Positions 1 through 8,774 of a stretch of 64,000 nt of DNA are shown in pieces (position 1 is the stretch's first letter; the number at the start of each line of letters is the position of its first letter). The stretch is from Rhizobiales bacterium Ga0077537 (lineage in GTDB: Bacteria > Pseudomonadota > Alphaproteobacteria > Rhizobiales > Hyphomicrobiaceae). The position numbers were made by a program, and so were the translations under genes. The stretch is taken from assembly GCA_001464955.1 (NCBI GenBank), contig LNEM01000028.1, positions 1-64,000 of the forward strand, read 5' to 3'. The notes beneath the pieces were generated by a model. The model did not search any database and was not told the origin of the DNA. It worked only from the letters and a program-made list of their open reading frames with translations.

Positions 1-207
1 CGCGCCGAGCCCGAGCAGCGTCGCCGTGACGAGGAGGCACGCCGCCTCGCCGACGAGCAGAAGCGCCGCGACGAACAGGTCGCCCGCGAGCGACAGGAAG
101 CCGAGCGCCAGCGCGCCGAGGCCGAGCAGCGCCGCCGTGACGAGGAGGCACGCCGCCTCGCCGAGGAGCAGAAGCGCCGTGACGAGCAGATCGCCCGCGA
201 GAGCCAG
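1..207 (+). repeat. 111-bp tandem direct repeat inside the OmpA-family coiled coil
   Basis: A 111-bp unit (37 codons) starting at base 1 is repeated nearly identically from base 112, and a third, degenerate copy begins at 208. The unit encodes a block of the type RAEPEQRRRDEEARRLA. The array continues to the left beyond the window, so its true copy number is unknown. It is in frame and codes for the coiled coil. Confidence 0.85.
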
Positions 208-687
208 CGCGCCGAGGCAGAACAGCGCCGCCGCGATCAGGAGCGCCAGAAACAGGCGGCTGTTCCCACGCCCCCTGTGACGGAGCGGCCGCGGACCGGC
301 AACCCGGTGGTGGACGCCTGCCAGGATGCGCTCTCGAAGGTGACGCGCGAAGGCACGATCAACTTCAAGCGCGCCAGCTTCGACCTTGATCCCGATAGCT
401 TCACGACCTTGAACCGCCTCGCCATCGCCGCCAACGACTGTCCGGATCTGATCGTCGAGATCGAAGGTCACACCGACAGCGAGGGGACGCCGGAGCGCAA
501 TCAGCGCCTGTCGAACCGGCGCGCCGATGCCGTCAAGGACTACCTCGTGAAAGCGGGTGTGTCCGTCAGCCGCCTGATCGCGATCGGCTACGGTCAGTCG
601 CGGAACATCGCGACGAACGACACGGCAGCGGGCCGCGCCCAGAACCGCCGCATCGAGTTCGTCGTCAAAATGCGTGGCGATCGCTGA
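1..687 (+). CDS. OmpA-family outer-envelope protein, C-terminal part (5' end outside the window)
   Basis: The reading frame is open from the first base, so the start lies upstream of the window. The first 85 or so residues are a highly charged Glu/Arg/Gln-rich coiled coil with a 37-residue repeat. After a short Pro-rich linker, residues about 98-228 form an OmpA-like peptidoglycan-binding domain. Its signature runs from IEGHTDSEGTPERNQRLS to RRADAV, followed by IGYGQS and a final NRRIEF block. In this family these residues bind diaminopimelate of the cell wall, so the protein probably tethers the outer membrane or another envelope part to peptidoglycan. Two small membrane-protein genes follow on the same strand. 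The domain assignment is firm. The missing N-terminus leaves the anchor type (beta-barrel, lipoprotein or inner-membrane helix) open. Confidence 0.85.
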   Translation, partial: RAEPEQRRRDEEARRLADEQKRRDEQVARERQEAERQRAEAEQRRRDEEARRLAEEQKRRDEQIARESQRAEAEQRRRDQERQKQAAVPTPPVTERPRTGNPVVDACQDALSKVTREGTINFKRASFDLDPDSFTTLNRLAIAANDCPDLIVEIEGHTDSEGTPERNQRLSNRRADAVKDYLVKAGVSVSRLIAIGYGQSRNIATNDTAAGRAQNRRIEFVVKMRGDR

Positions 688-723
688 GCCGGGCACCGGG
701 GCGGTCACATCGGAGCTTGAACC

Positions 724-831
724 ATGGGTTACCTGTTCCTGCAGCTCATCTGGTACGTGGCGATTGCCTTCGCCTTGGGACTGATCGTCGGTTGGGCGAC
801 ATGCAGCCGGGCCGAGAGCGGCAAGCGCTGA
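724..831 (+). CDS. 35-residue single-pass membrane protein, function unknown
   Basis: The ATG at 724 follows a CGGAG site about 8 bases upstream. The product is one membrane segment, from YLFLQLIWYVAIAFALGL to about residue 26, followed by a short polar tail ending in AESGKR. It lies between the OmpA-family gene and the helix-hairpin-helix gene, with gaps of 36 and 39 bases, so the three are likely co-transcribed. Like the N-terminus of the next protein, its helix ends in a Cys-containing, Trp-containing segment. I do not recognise a family. The evidence is the SD site, a hydrophobic composition not expected by chance, and the tight spacing. Confidence 0.6.
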   Translation: MGYLFLQLIWYVAIAFALGLIVGWATCSRAESGKR

Positions 832-870
832 CCAGCAACACGATTGCGCGTACGGGGGAGTTGAGATCGT

Positions 871-2895
871 ATGACCGCTTATACTTGGCAGACGCTGCTG
901 TTGCTCTCTGTGGCGTACTTCCTCGGGTGCTGGATCGCATGCCTTGTGCGCCGCATGATCGCCCGCGATGCGGTGGCCGCACGGACGGCGCCGGCCCTGG
1001 CGCCTGCCGTCGCGATCCCGGCCGCGCCGGCACCCCGCCCTGTCGAGCGCGCGCCCACCTCGGCTCCGGTCGCCAACCCGGTTAGGGACGGTTTCCGTCG
1101 AGCCGATACCCTCGAGCCCTTGCCGCAGTCGGCATCGCGGCCGGTGCCGGCCGCCAAGCCAGCCCCGACGCCGACGGCACCGGCCGCCAGCGACACCGTC
1201 TCGCGCTTCGAGCGCGCCCTGACCGGGCCTGCCGCATCTGAGCCGCCCGTCCGACCGGTGGCACCGGGTGCGCCGACCGGGCCGATCGTGGCCCCATCGA
1301 CGCGCATCGACGACCTGAAGCGGATCAGGAACATCGATGGCCGCATCGAAGCCGAACTCCGCAAGCTCGGCATCACGAGCTACAGCCAGATCGGCGCCCT
1401 GAAGCCCGCCGACGTGGCCCGGATCAATCAGGTCCTCGGCACCAAGGCCCGCATCGAGCAGGAGAACTGGATCGAGCAGGCGCAGATCCTGGCCGCCGGC
1501 AAGGACACCTTCTATTCGAGCCGCCTTGCCCGCGGCGAGATCGCGGGCGCCACCCCGATCGCCGACGAGGGCCCCCGCGGAAATCCGCCGGTGACCCGAC
1601 CGGCGCCGACGACAGTGGCACGCGTCGAGCCACCTCAACCGATTGCGCCCCCGGCGCCGCCTGCTGAGCCACCGAAGGCACCGGCTGCAGCCGCACCCCG
1701 GATCGCACCACCAGCCCAGCCCGCCGAGCCGGCGCGGACTGTGACAACGGTCGAATCAGCGGCAGCAGCCGCGGCTGCCCTCGCTGCCGCAGCAGCCGCG
1801 GCCAGGAGCGTGGCGCCGAAGGCCGAGGCAACGCCGCCCGCGCCTTCCAGCACGTCTCAGCCGGATGTGTCGGGCAAGGCCGCATTCGCCGGACCGCGCG
1901 AAATTGCGCCGGTCACGGTGACGTCCACCGGCTCGGCCTTGCCGAGCCCCTTGCCCCCGATCGAGCAAGGCGTGAGCGCCCGCGACGATCTCCAGCGCAT
2001 CAGGGGCATCACGCCGGAAATCGAGCGGATGCTGCAGACGCGCGGCGTCGCGCGCTTTCGCCAAATCGCCGAGTGGAGCCGCGACGACACCGACCGTTTC
2101 GATCGCATGTTGGGGCTCCAGGGCCGCATCCAGCGGGAGAACTGGATCGAGCAGGCCGAACTGTTGTCGCGCAATCGTGGCACCGGCAGCGGCTCCGGCA
2201 GCGCCGCCTCTCTCCCTGACCGCACCGACGGCCAGCCTCGCGCCGGACTTCCCGTGGGACGCGTCCTGGCCGTGTCCGCCCCGGTACCAGAGACTCCGCC
2301 GGCCCGCCCGGCACCAGCGTCCGACACGGCATCGGCAGCGGCCGCCGCATCCACGTTCTCCACGCCGATCAGCAGGCAAGAGCGGACCGAACGACCTGAC
2401 CCTGCTCCCGAAGCACCGTCAGCGGACACTTCGGCACCGAGACCGAACCGCCTCGTCGACGCCATCCGCGACCGAGATCAGCGTGCCGATACCGAGCGTG
2501 ATCCCCGCGAATCGCGCGAGCCTCGTGAGCAATGGGAGCCGCGTGAGCCTCGCGAACCGAGAGAGCCGCGCAACGAGCGGACGGACCTGTCGGGATTACG
2601 CTCCGTACGCTCCGAAGCGTTCCGGGGGGGCGATGCCGCACCAGCCGGCGCCGCCCACGACCTGAAGCGCATTCGCGGCATTGGCGTGTTGATCGAGAAG
2701 AAGCTCAACTCGATGGGCATCACGCGCTATGAACAGGTCGCGGAATGGACCGTGGCCGATATCGAGCGCGTCAGCCGCGTTCTCGACTTCAAGGGCCGCA
2801 TCGAACGCGAGAACTGGGTCGAGCAGGCCCGAATACTCGCATCGGGTGGGCAGACGGAATTCTCGCGGCGCGCCGACCGGGGTGATCTCGGCTGA
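871..2895 (+). CDS. Membrane-anchored protein with three NuoE-tail-type helix-hairpin-helix modules
   Basis: The ATG at 871 has a GGGGGAG site 10 bases upstream. Residues about 5-27 are a membrane anchor, followed by a long Ala/Pro-rich linker. Three homologous modules of about 65 residues lie near 147-212, 371-435 and 596-660. Each has the pattern DDLxRIRxI, then IExxLxxxGI, then QIxxW, and ends in GRIxxENWIEQA. This is the helix-hairpin-helix-like module known at the end of alphaproteobacterial NuoE and in proteins often annotated as 5'-nuclease-like. The linkers between modules are Ala/Pro-rich, and one has an EPRE repeat near residues 547-570. Nothing indicates nuclease activity; a scaffold role at the inner membrane is an inference. 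The gene probably forms one transcription unit with the two envelope genes upstream. Confidence 0.8.
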   Translation: MTAYTWQTLLLLSVAYFLGCWIACLVRRMIARDAVAARTAPALAPAVAIPAAPAPRPVERAPTSAPVANPVRDGFRRADTLEPLPQSASRPVPAAKPAPTPTAPAASDTVSRFERALTGPAASEPPVRPVAPGAPTGPIVAPSTRIDDLKRIRNIDGRIEAELRKLGITSYSQIGALKPADVARINQVLGTKARIEQENWIEQAQILAAGKDTFYSSRLARGEIAGATPIADEGPRGNPPVTRPAPTTVARVEPPQPIAPPAPPAEPPKAPAAAAPRIAPPAQPAEPARTVTTVESAAAAAAALAAAAAAARSVAPKAEATPPAPSSTSQPDVSGKAAFAGPREIAPVTVTSTGSALPSPLPPIEQGVSARDDLQRIRGITPEIERMLQTRGVARFRQIAEWSRDDTDRFDRMLGLQGRIQRENWIEQAELLSRNRGTGSGSGSAASLPDRTDGQPRAGLPVGRVLAVSAPVPETPPARPAPASDTASAAAAASTFSTPISRQERTERPDPAPEAPSADTSAPRPNRLVDAIRDRDQRADTERDPRESREPREQWEPREPREPREPRNERTDLSGLRSVRSEAFRGGDAAPAGAAHDLKRIRGIGVLIEKKLNSMGITRYEQVAEWTVADIERVSRVLDFKGRIERENWVEQARILASGGQTEFSRRADRGDLG

Positions 2896-3020
2896 AGCGA
2901 TCGGGTCTCGCGGCATGCAACGGCTGTTGTGGATAGCCGATCGCGCCACTTGATGGGCACCGGCGCTGAAACCGGAGGTGTTGGCCTGACCACGGTCCGA
3001 CGCAAGGCGGGAGCCGTCGC

Positions 3021-4694
3021 ATGAGCTCTGGGCACCACGGGCGCGATGCACCGCACCTCATTCCTGCCTTCGCCGACATCGACCTGCTGATGACGGATGC
3101 GGCACTCCGCGATGCGCTGCGGCGGGAAGGCAGCGTAGACGTCACGGATCGATCACCGCTCGCTGACTTCGCGCGCCAGTGCGGCTCCGCCGACCGGTTC
3201 GAACTCGGCCGGCAGGCGAACGCGTGGCCGCCGGTTCTGCGGGCCTTCGACGCCGACGGACGCCGCCGGGATTTCATCGAGCACCACCCTGCCTACCACG
3301 AACTGATGCGGACGGGCGTCGCGGCCGGCCTCGCGTCCGGATCGTGGATGAAGATGTCGGCGAGCGCCCCCGCGACGGGAAGTACCGCCAATGTCGAACG
3401 CGCCGCGCGCCTCTATCTCGCAGCGCAGGCGGACGCCGGTCACGTCGTCCCTCTGGCCATGACCAACGCCTCCGCCTCCGCGCTGCTCCGGTCAGCCGAT
3501 CTGGCCGAGGCCTGGCTGCCGCGTATTCTGAGCCCCGACTACGACCCGCGCTCTATTCCAGCCCCGGCGAAACGCGGCGCGACGATCGGGATCGCAACGA
3601 CGGAGCGACAGGGCGACACCTGGGGCAAAGACGTCGCCACATCCGCCGTGCCAGCCGCAGCGCCGTCGACGGGCGAGTTTCTCCTGAACGGTCACAAGTC
3701 GTTCGTTGCCGCCCCGATGAGCGATGCCTTTCTCGTGCTGGCCCGCGCACCGGGCGGCGTATCGTGCCTCTTGTTGCCGCGCCTCCTGCCGGATGGTCGC
3801 CTCAACGGCGTCGCCATTCGGCGCCTGAGGGAAACGCTCGGCAATCGCTCGACGGCCGTGGCGGAGATCGAACTCGATCGGGCGCACGCTTGGCTCGTCG
3901 GCGAGGAAGGGCACGGCACTGCGGTGCTTGCCGATGCGGAGGCTTTGCTCCGTCTCGATGCCGCGGTGATGGCCGCCGGCCAGATGCGCCTCACGCTGGC
4001 CACTGCCCTGCATCACGCACGGCATAGGCGCGCTGGCGGACGCCTGGTCGTCGAACAGCCGGCCCTGACCGAGGTTTTCGCCGACATCGCGCTCGACGTG
4101 GAGGCATCGACGGCGCTGACGTTCCGCCTGGCCCGCGCCGTCGACCAGCGCGACCGACCGGCCGAGGCGGCGTTCGCGCACCTCATGACGCCTGTGACGA
4201 AGTACTGGGTGTGCAAGATCGCGCCGGCCGTCGCAGCCGAGGCCATGGAATGCCTCGGCGGTAGTGGCTGCTGTGAGGAAGGGCTCGCCGCACGCGTCTA
4301 TCGCGATGTCCCTGCCACGGCCCTGTGGTTGGGGCCCGGCAATCTCATGGTGCTGGATGTCGTGCGGATGCTGCAGCATGAACCCGAGGTTGTGGCCCTG
4401 GTTCTCGAGCATCTTGGCGAAATCGCAGCCCGCGACCCACACCTCGGCGCCGGCATGGCACGCATCGAGGCAATACTTCAGGACCCGCGCGCGATCGACC
4501 GTCGCGCCCGGCAGCTCGTCGAGACGCTCGCCATCGTGGCTGCTGGCGTGGTCCTCCGCCGCCATGGGCCCCAGCCGCTCGCTGACGCCTTCATCGCAAG
4601 CCGTCTTTCCGGACTGCCGCGCATGACTTACGGCCAAGGCATCGACTGGGTCGATGCACGCGCCATCGTCGATCGCGCCTTTCCGGCCGTCTGA
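3021..4694 (+). CDS. AidB-like acyl-CoA dehydrogenase family flavoprotein
   Basis: The 557-residue protein aligns by eye along its whole length with Escherichia coli AidB (541 residues), the alkylation-stress flavoprotein of the acyl-CoA dehydrogenase superfamily. Shared landmarks are the early FELGRQAN block, the HPAYHELM block, the middle TERQG and NGHKSF segments, LGNRS, and the late MECLGGSG and LMVLDVVRML blocks. In AidB the proposed catalytic base is the Glu of a WEGSGN motif. Here the corresponding segment is WLGPGN, with Leu at residue 437, so dehydrogenase chemistry is doubtful. The TEKQGGSD flavin-site motif is also changed. It ends 9 bases before the convergent ppx. The family call is strong; a DNA-repair or FAD-binding role is by homology only. 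Confidence 0.82.
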   Translation: MSSGHHGRDAPHLIPAFADIDLLMTDAALRDALRREGSVDVTDRSPLADFARQCGSADRFELGRQANAWPPVLRAFDADGRRRDFIEHHPAYHELMRTGVAAGLASGSWMKMSASAPATGSTANVERAARLYLAAQADAGHVVPLAMTNASASALLRSADLAEAWLPRILSPDYDPRSIPAPAKRGATIGIATTERQGDTWGKDVATSAVPAAAPSTGEFLLNGHKSFVAAPMSDAFLVLARAPGGVSCLLLPRLLPDGRLNGVAIRRLRETLGNRSTAVAEIELDRAHAWLVGEEGHGTAVLADAEALLRLDAAVMAAGQMRLTLATALHHARHRRAGGRLVVEQPALTEVFADIALDVEASTALTFRLARAVDQRDRPAEAAFAHLMTPVTKYWVCKIAPAVAAEAMECLGGSGCCEEGLAARVYRDVPATALWLGPGNLMVLDVVRMLQHEPEVVALVLEHLGEIAARDPHLGAGMARIEAILQDPRAIDRRARQLVETLAIVAAGVVLRRHGPQPLADAFIASRLSGLPRMTYGQGIDWVDARAIVDRAFPAV

Positions 4695-4703
4695 GGCCGC
4701 CCA

Positions 4704-6245
4704 TCAGGGTGTATGCCGGATCTCGGCACGGCAACCGAACAGCTCGGCGAGTGACGCGAAGCGCCGCTGCAGCCGCTCGCCCTCGAGATTCTGGTGCGCC
4801 CTGGGCAACGTGAGGACAAGCCTGTCACCCTCGAACCGGATCGGTGTTTCGTCGATCGTGCCGGGCATGCCGATCGAAAGCATGTGAGCTGCCCTGATAG
4901 CCGCGCCGACGATCCGGGCTCGCCGATAGAGCCGCCGCGGCACGAGCGCCTTGAGTCGCTCGGAGAGTTCGTCGCTCTGCTCCGTCTCGCCGGGGCCCGT
5001 ATGGCGAAAGTAGACTGTCAACGCCAGGAAAACCCGTCCCGGATGATCGATCCCGTTGAGTGCCGCGTGCGCGATCACGTTGAGCGACTGCTCTCCGCGA
5101 TAGTCCGGCATCGCCCGCCAGCCGATATCGGAGAGAAGGCAGGCGGCATGGCGGAGACGGCGATCGTCTTCCGTTTCCTTCGGGCCCGGCGTCTCGAACA
5201 GCGCGTCGGTCCACGTACAGAGTTCGTGTGCATGTTGGAGCGAGCGGGAGCGAAGCCGCGCATAGTCCTCGGCGAACGCGATCAAGGGGTCCTTCCGCCT
5301 CTCGGATTCCGAGAGAAGCGCATAAAGCAGCCCTTCCCGGACGCCGAACACCGAGAACACGACCTCGGACGGCTGCATTCGCTGCACCAGCCGCTCGAGG
5401 ACGGCGGCGCCGAACGGCAGCACCTCCCGCCGGGCCCGCGACACCTGCGCTCCGCCTTTCAGATCGTTGAGGCGTTTCGCCTTGCGGATCGCCTCGGAGA
5501 CGTTGAGAGCCTCACGCGCCGAAAGGCGGTAGCCGTGCATGACGCGCAGCGGATAGTCGACCGTGGCCATGTGCAATTTGCCGAGCGCGCGCCACGTCCC
5601 GCCGACGGCGAAGAACGTCCGTCCGCGACCCTCACCGATCCACGGAAGCGACGCGATCTGACTGTCGATGATCTCGACGGCGCGGTCGATCCGTCCACCG
5701 GCCTGATCGATGAGCCTGAGACCGCCCAGCGGCAGCGTCGCTGCAGCCCTGTGCCGTCCCCCGACGACGTCGATCAACTCGAGACTGCCGCCGCCGAGGT
5801 CACCGGCGACGCCATTCGGATTTCGGAACCCCATCTCGATCCCGAACGCGGCGAGTTCCGCTTCCCGCTCGCCGGAAAGGACCACGATGGGCTCGCCGAG
5901 CTGCGCCTCCGCAGCCTTGATGAATTCGGTCCCGTTCGACGCCTCGCGCACCGCGGCCGTAGCGATCGCCTTGATGTTCTTGACCTGCAGGTTGCGCGCG
6001 ATGCCCTTGAACCGTCTGAGCGCACCGAGCGCACGCTCGACGCCCTCCGCGCTGAGCCGCCCTGATGAGACGAGCCCCCGGCCGAGCCCGCACGGCACTT
6101 TTTCGTTGAAGAGTGGCACGGGGCTGCGCACCGCCCCCTCGTAGACGACAAGACGCACCGAATGCGATCCGATATCGATCACCCCGATGGGTTCGAGCTC
6201 GGCGAGCCTGCCCTTGCGGCCTTGCATGCTGCCGTGATCAGCCAT
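4704..6245 (-). CDS. ppx: Exopolyphosphatase (Ppx/GppA family)
   Basis: This 513-residue protein hydrolyses terminal phosphates from polyphosphate or converts pppGpp to ppGpp. The N-terminal actin-like ATPase fold shows the phosphate loop DIGSHSVRL at residues 24-32 and the second loop GDLGGGSLEL near residue 150. Both are family hallmarks. The C-terminal part has a helical, HD-like region with HAALNGIDH. It begins 20 bases after the polyphosphate kinase stop on the same strand, the usual ppk-ppx arrangement that couples synthesis and breakdown of polyphosphate. The start ATG gives a normal family length. Confidence 0.93.
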   Translation of the reverse strand: MADHGSMQGRKGRLAELEPIGVIDIGSHSVRLVVYEGAVRSPVPLFNEKVPCGLGRGLVSSGRLSAEGVERALGALRRFKGIARNLQVKNIKAIATAAVREASNGTEFIKAAEAQLGEPIVVLSGEREAELAAFGIEMGFRNPNGVAGDLGGGSLELIDVVGGRHRAAATLPLGGLRLIDQAGGRIDRAVEIIDSQIASLPWIGEGRGRTFFAVGGTWRALGKLHMATVDYPLRVMHGYRLSAREALNVSEAIRKAKRLNDLKGGAQVSRARREVLPFGAAVLERLVQRMQPSEVVFSVFGVREGLLYALLSESERRKDPLIAFAEDYARLRSRSLQHAHELCTWTDALFETPGPKETEDDRRLRHAACLLSDIGWRAMPDYRGEQSLNVIAHAALNGIDHPGRVFLALTVYFRHTGPGETEQSDELSERLKALVPRRLYRRARIVGAAIRAAHMLSIGMPGTIDETPIRFEGDRLVLTLPRAHQNLEGERLQRRFASLAELFGCRAEIRHTP

Positions 6246-6265
6246 TCTGCGGTACCCGCATGTCG

Positions 6266-8512
6266 CTAGGTCCTGCCGCGAAACTTCACGCGCGGCGGGA
6301 AGCTTCCCGCCAGCGAGTGGCCGCGGCCGGATAGCGATGGATTGGTCATGAAGTAGGTGTGGGCGTTGAACGCCTCCTCACCGGGTCCGGGCACGATCCG
6401 CTGGCAGGAGCCGTCGCCGAGCAAGCTCCAGCTCTGCTGGTTGTCTTTGAGGTTGGCGACCATGATCTGATCGAGGATCTGCTCGTGAACCGTAGGATTG
6501 TTGACGGGAACCATCGCTTCGACGCGACGGTCGAGATTGCGCGGCATCATGTCGGCGGAACTGATGTAGACCAGTGCGCGCCGGTCGGGAAGCCCATGTC
6601 CGTTACCGAAGCAGTAGATCCGCCCATGCTCGAGGAAGCGGCCGACGATGCTCTTCACGCGGATGTTCTCGGAGAGCCCCGGCACGCCGGGCTTCAGGCA
6701 GCAGATGCCGCGAACGACGAGATCGACCTGCACGCCGTCACGGCTCGCCTCATAGAGCGCATCGATGATCTGGGCGTCGACGAGCGAGTTCATCTTGCCC
6801 CAGATGGCCCCCGGGCGCCCGGCCCGCGCATGCTCGGCCTCGGCCCGGATGTGCTGCAGCATGCGCTGACGGATGCCGCGCGGACTGGCGGCGAGCACCT
6901 CGAGATCGGCCGGCTCGGCATATCCGGTGACGAAATTGAAGATCCGCGTCACGTCCCTCGCGATGGCCGCGTTGGCGGTGAAGAACGAGAGGTCCGTATA
7001 GACCCGTGCCGTCTGCGGATGATAGTTGCCGGTGCCGATGTGGCAGTAGCTGACCACCTCCGAGCCTTGGCGGCGCACGACGAGCCCGAGCTTTGCGTGC
7101 GTCTTGAGTTCGATGAACCCGTAGACCACATGCACGCCCGCGCTTTCGAGGTCCTTGGCCCAGCGGATGTTGGCCTCCTCGTCGAAGCGTGCCTTGAGCT
7201 CGACCACCGCTGTCACCGACTTGCCCGCCTCCGCCGCCTCCTTCAGCGCGCGCACGATCGGACTGTCCGTCGATGTCCGATAGAGCGTCCACTTGATGGC
7301 CATGACTTCCGGGTCCTGCGCCGCCTGCCGCAGGAACTGCACCACGACGTCGAAGGACTCGTAGGGGTGATGGACGACGATGTCCTTGGCGTTGACGGCG
7401 GCAAAGCAATCGCCGTCGTACTCGCGGATGCGCTCCGGAAAACGGATGTTGAACGGACGGAACAGCAGCGCGGGACGATCGGCCACGATCAGCTGCCCGA
7501 GGTCGGCGAGACCGAGCATCTCTTCCTTGACCCGCACGTCGGCCTCTTTGACCTTGAGCTGGGTCGTGACGAACGAGCGCAGCTCCGCCGGCATCGTCGC
7601 TTCGACCTGCAGTCGGATCACCGAGCCGCGCTTCCGTCGCTTGAGGGCGCTCTCGAAGAAGCGGACGAGGTCTTCCGCCTCTTCCTCGACTTCGATGTCG
7701 CTGTCGCGAAGCACCCGAAACGCGCCCTGGCTGGCGATCTTGTAGCCGGGAAAGAGACGGTCGGCGAAATGCGCGACCAGGGTCTCGACCGGAATGAAAC
7801 GGATCGCGCCGCTCGTCACCGCGACGGTGTCCTCCGCGTCCGGCTGCGGCAGGCGCACGAACCGCTTGAGTTGCGCCGGCAGCGGCATGATGGCGTGCAT
7901 CAGCGCCCCGGTCTTGTCCTTCTTCAGTTCGAGCCCGAGTGTGAAGCCCTTGTTCGGAATGAACGGAAACGGATGCACCGGATCGACGGCGATCGGCGTA
8001 AGCACGGGAAAGACGTTTGTCAGGAAGTAGTCGTCGAGCCAGACCAGTTCGGCGGCCGAAAGCCGAGACGGTTCGACGACCTCGATGCCGGCGCCGGACA
8101 GCGCCGACCTGAGCTCGAGCCATGCCGCCTGCTGGCGCGAGGACAGATCCGAGACGAACCGGTTGATGGCGGCGAGCTGCTGTTCGGGCGTGAGACCGTC
8201 CTGACTGACGGTACGCACCTTGGCGACCACCTGTCCATGCAGCCCCGCCACACGCACCATGAAGAATTCGTCGAGGTTCGACGCCGAAATCGACAGGAAC
8301 CGGAGACGCTCGAGCAGCGGATGCCGGTCGTTGAGCGCTTCCTCGAGCACTCGGGCATTGAACTGGAGCCAGGACAGCTCGCGGTTGTAGAAGCGTTGTG
8401 GCGTGCCCTGGAGCGGAGACGGCTGCGCGATCGCTACAATCGGCTTGCTCGTCGTGCGGGTTGCCCGGGTGCGGGTAGCAGGCATCGAACGGCGTTTCGT
8501 CGTCTTGGTCAC
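6266..8512 (-). CDS. ppk1: Polyphosphate kinase 1
   Basis: The enzyme polymerises the ATP gamma-phosphate into polyphosphate. It shows the N-terminal block [16 protein letters not shown] and [10 protein letters not shown], and the catalytic domain with RFDEEANI and KTHAKLGLV, whose phosphorylated His is about residue 472. The second catalytic block is [10 protein letters not shown]. The frame stays open upstream to 8656, but I place the start at the GTG at 8512, because GGAGCGAG lies a few bases upstream and the residues before it are Arg-rich and unlike PPK. An ATG at 8485 is the alternative. It is co-directional with ppx, 20 bases away. Confidence 0.93.
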   Translation of the reverse strand: MTKTTKRRSMPATRTRATRTTSKPIVAIAQPSPLQGTPQRFYNRELSWLQFNARVLEEALNDRHPLLERLRFLSISASNLDEFFMVRVAGLHGQVVAKVRTVSQDGLTPEQQLAAINRFVSDLSSRQQAAWLELRSALSGAGIEVVEPSRLSAAELVWLDDYFLTNVFPVLTPIAVDPVHPFPFIPNKGFTLGLELKKDKTGALMHAIMPLPAQLKRFVRLPQPDAEDTVAVTSGAIRFIPVETLVAHFADRLFPGYKIASQGAFRVLRDSDIEVEEEAEDLVRFFESALKRRKRGSVIRLQVEATMPAELRSFVTTQLKVKEADVRVKEEMLGLADLGQLIVADRPALLFRPFNIRFPERIREYDGDCFAAVNAKDIVVHHPYESFDVVVQFLRQAAQDPEVMAIKWTLYRTSTDSPIVRALKEAAEAGKSVTAVVELKARFDEEANIRWAKDLESAGVHVVYGFIELKTHAKLGLVVRRQGSEVVSYCHIGTGNYHPQTARVYTDLSFFTANAAIARDVTRIFNFVTGYAEPADLEVLAASPRGIRQRMLQHIRAEAEHARAGRPGAIWGKMNSLVDAQIIDALYEASRDGVQVDLVVRGICCLKPGVPGLSENIRVKSIVGRFLEHGRIYCFGNGHGLPDRRALVYISSADMMPRNLDRRVEAMVPVNNPTVHEQILDQIMVANLKDNQQSWSLLGDGSCQRIVPGPGEEAFNAHTYFMTNPSLSGRGHSLAGSFPPRVKFRGRT

Positions 8513-8774
8513 CGGCCTCGCTCCAACCCATCTGCTCCGACGGCTGCGCCGGGGGCACGACACGTCCCGACGGCCGGCCCACGACATGGCATGCGTCCGT
8601 GAACCGAGTATGGCACGGCCGTCGCGACGCGGCCAATTCCGGCCAGCCGGCAGCACGGCGCCCCTGCCGGCACCAACCCCGTCAGGACTCGGAGATTTGC
8701 GTTAACGAGCCATGAAAACGGCAACGGTCAGGCCGACAGCCGCTCGCCGGCAGCGAGTAGCCGCTCCGCTTCCG

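Noticed and set aside
1-207. CRISPR-like array at the left end
   Set aside because: The repeats are 111 bases, adjacent without spacers, and code for a coiled coil in frame.
4794-6065. Plus-strand open frame of 423 codons antisense to ppx
   Set aside because: It is antisense to a clear ppx gene and has no SD site or family match.
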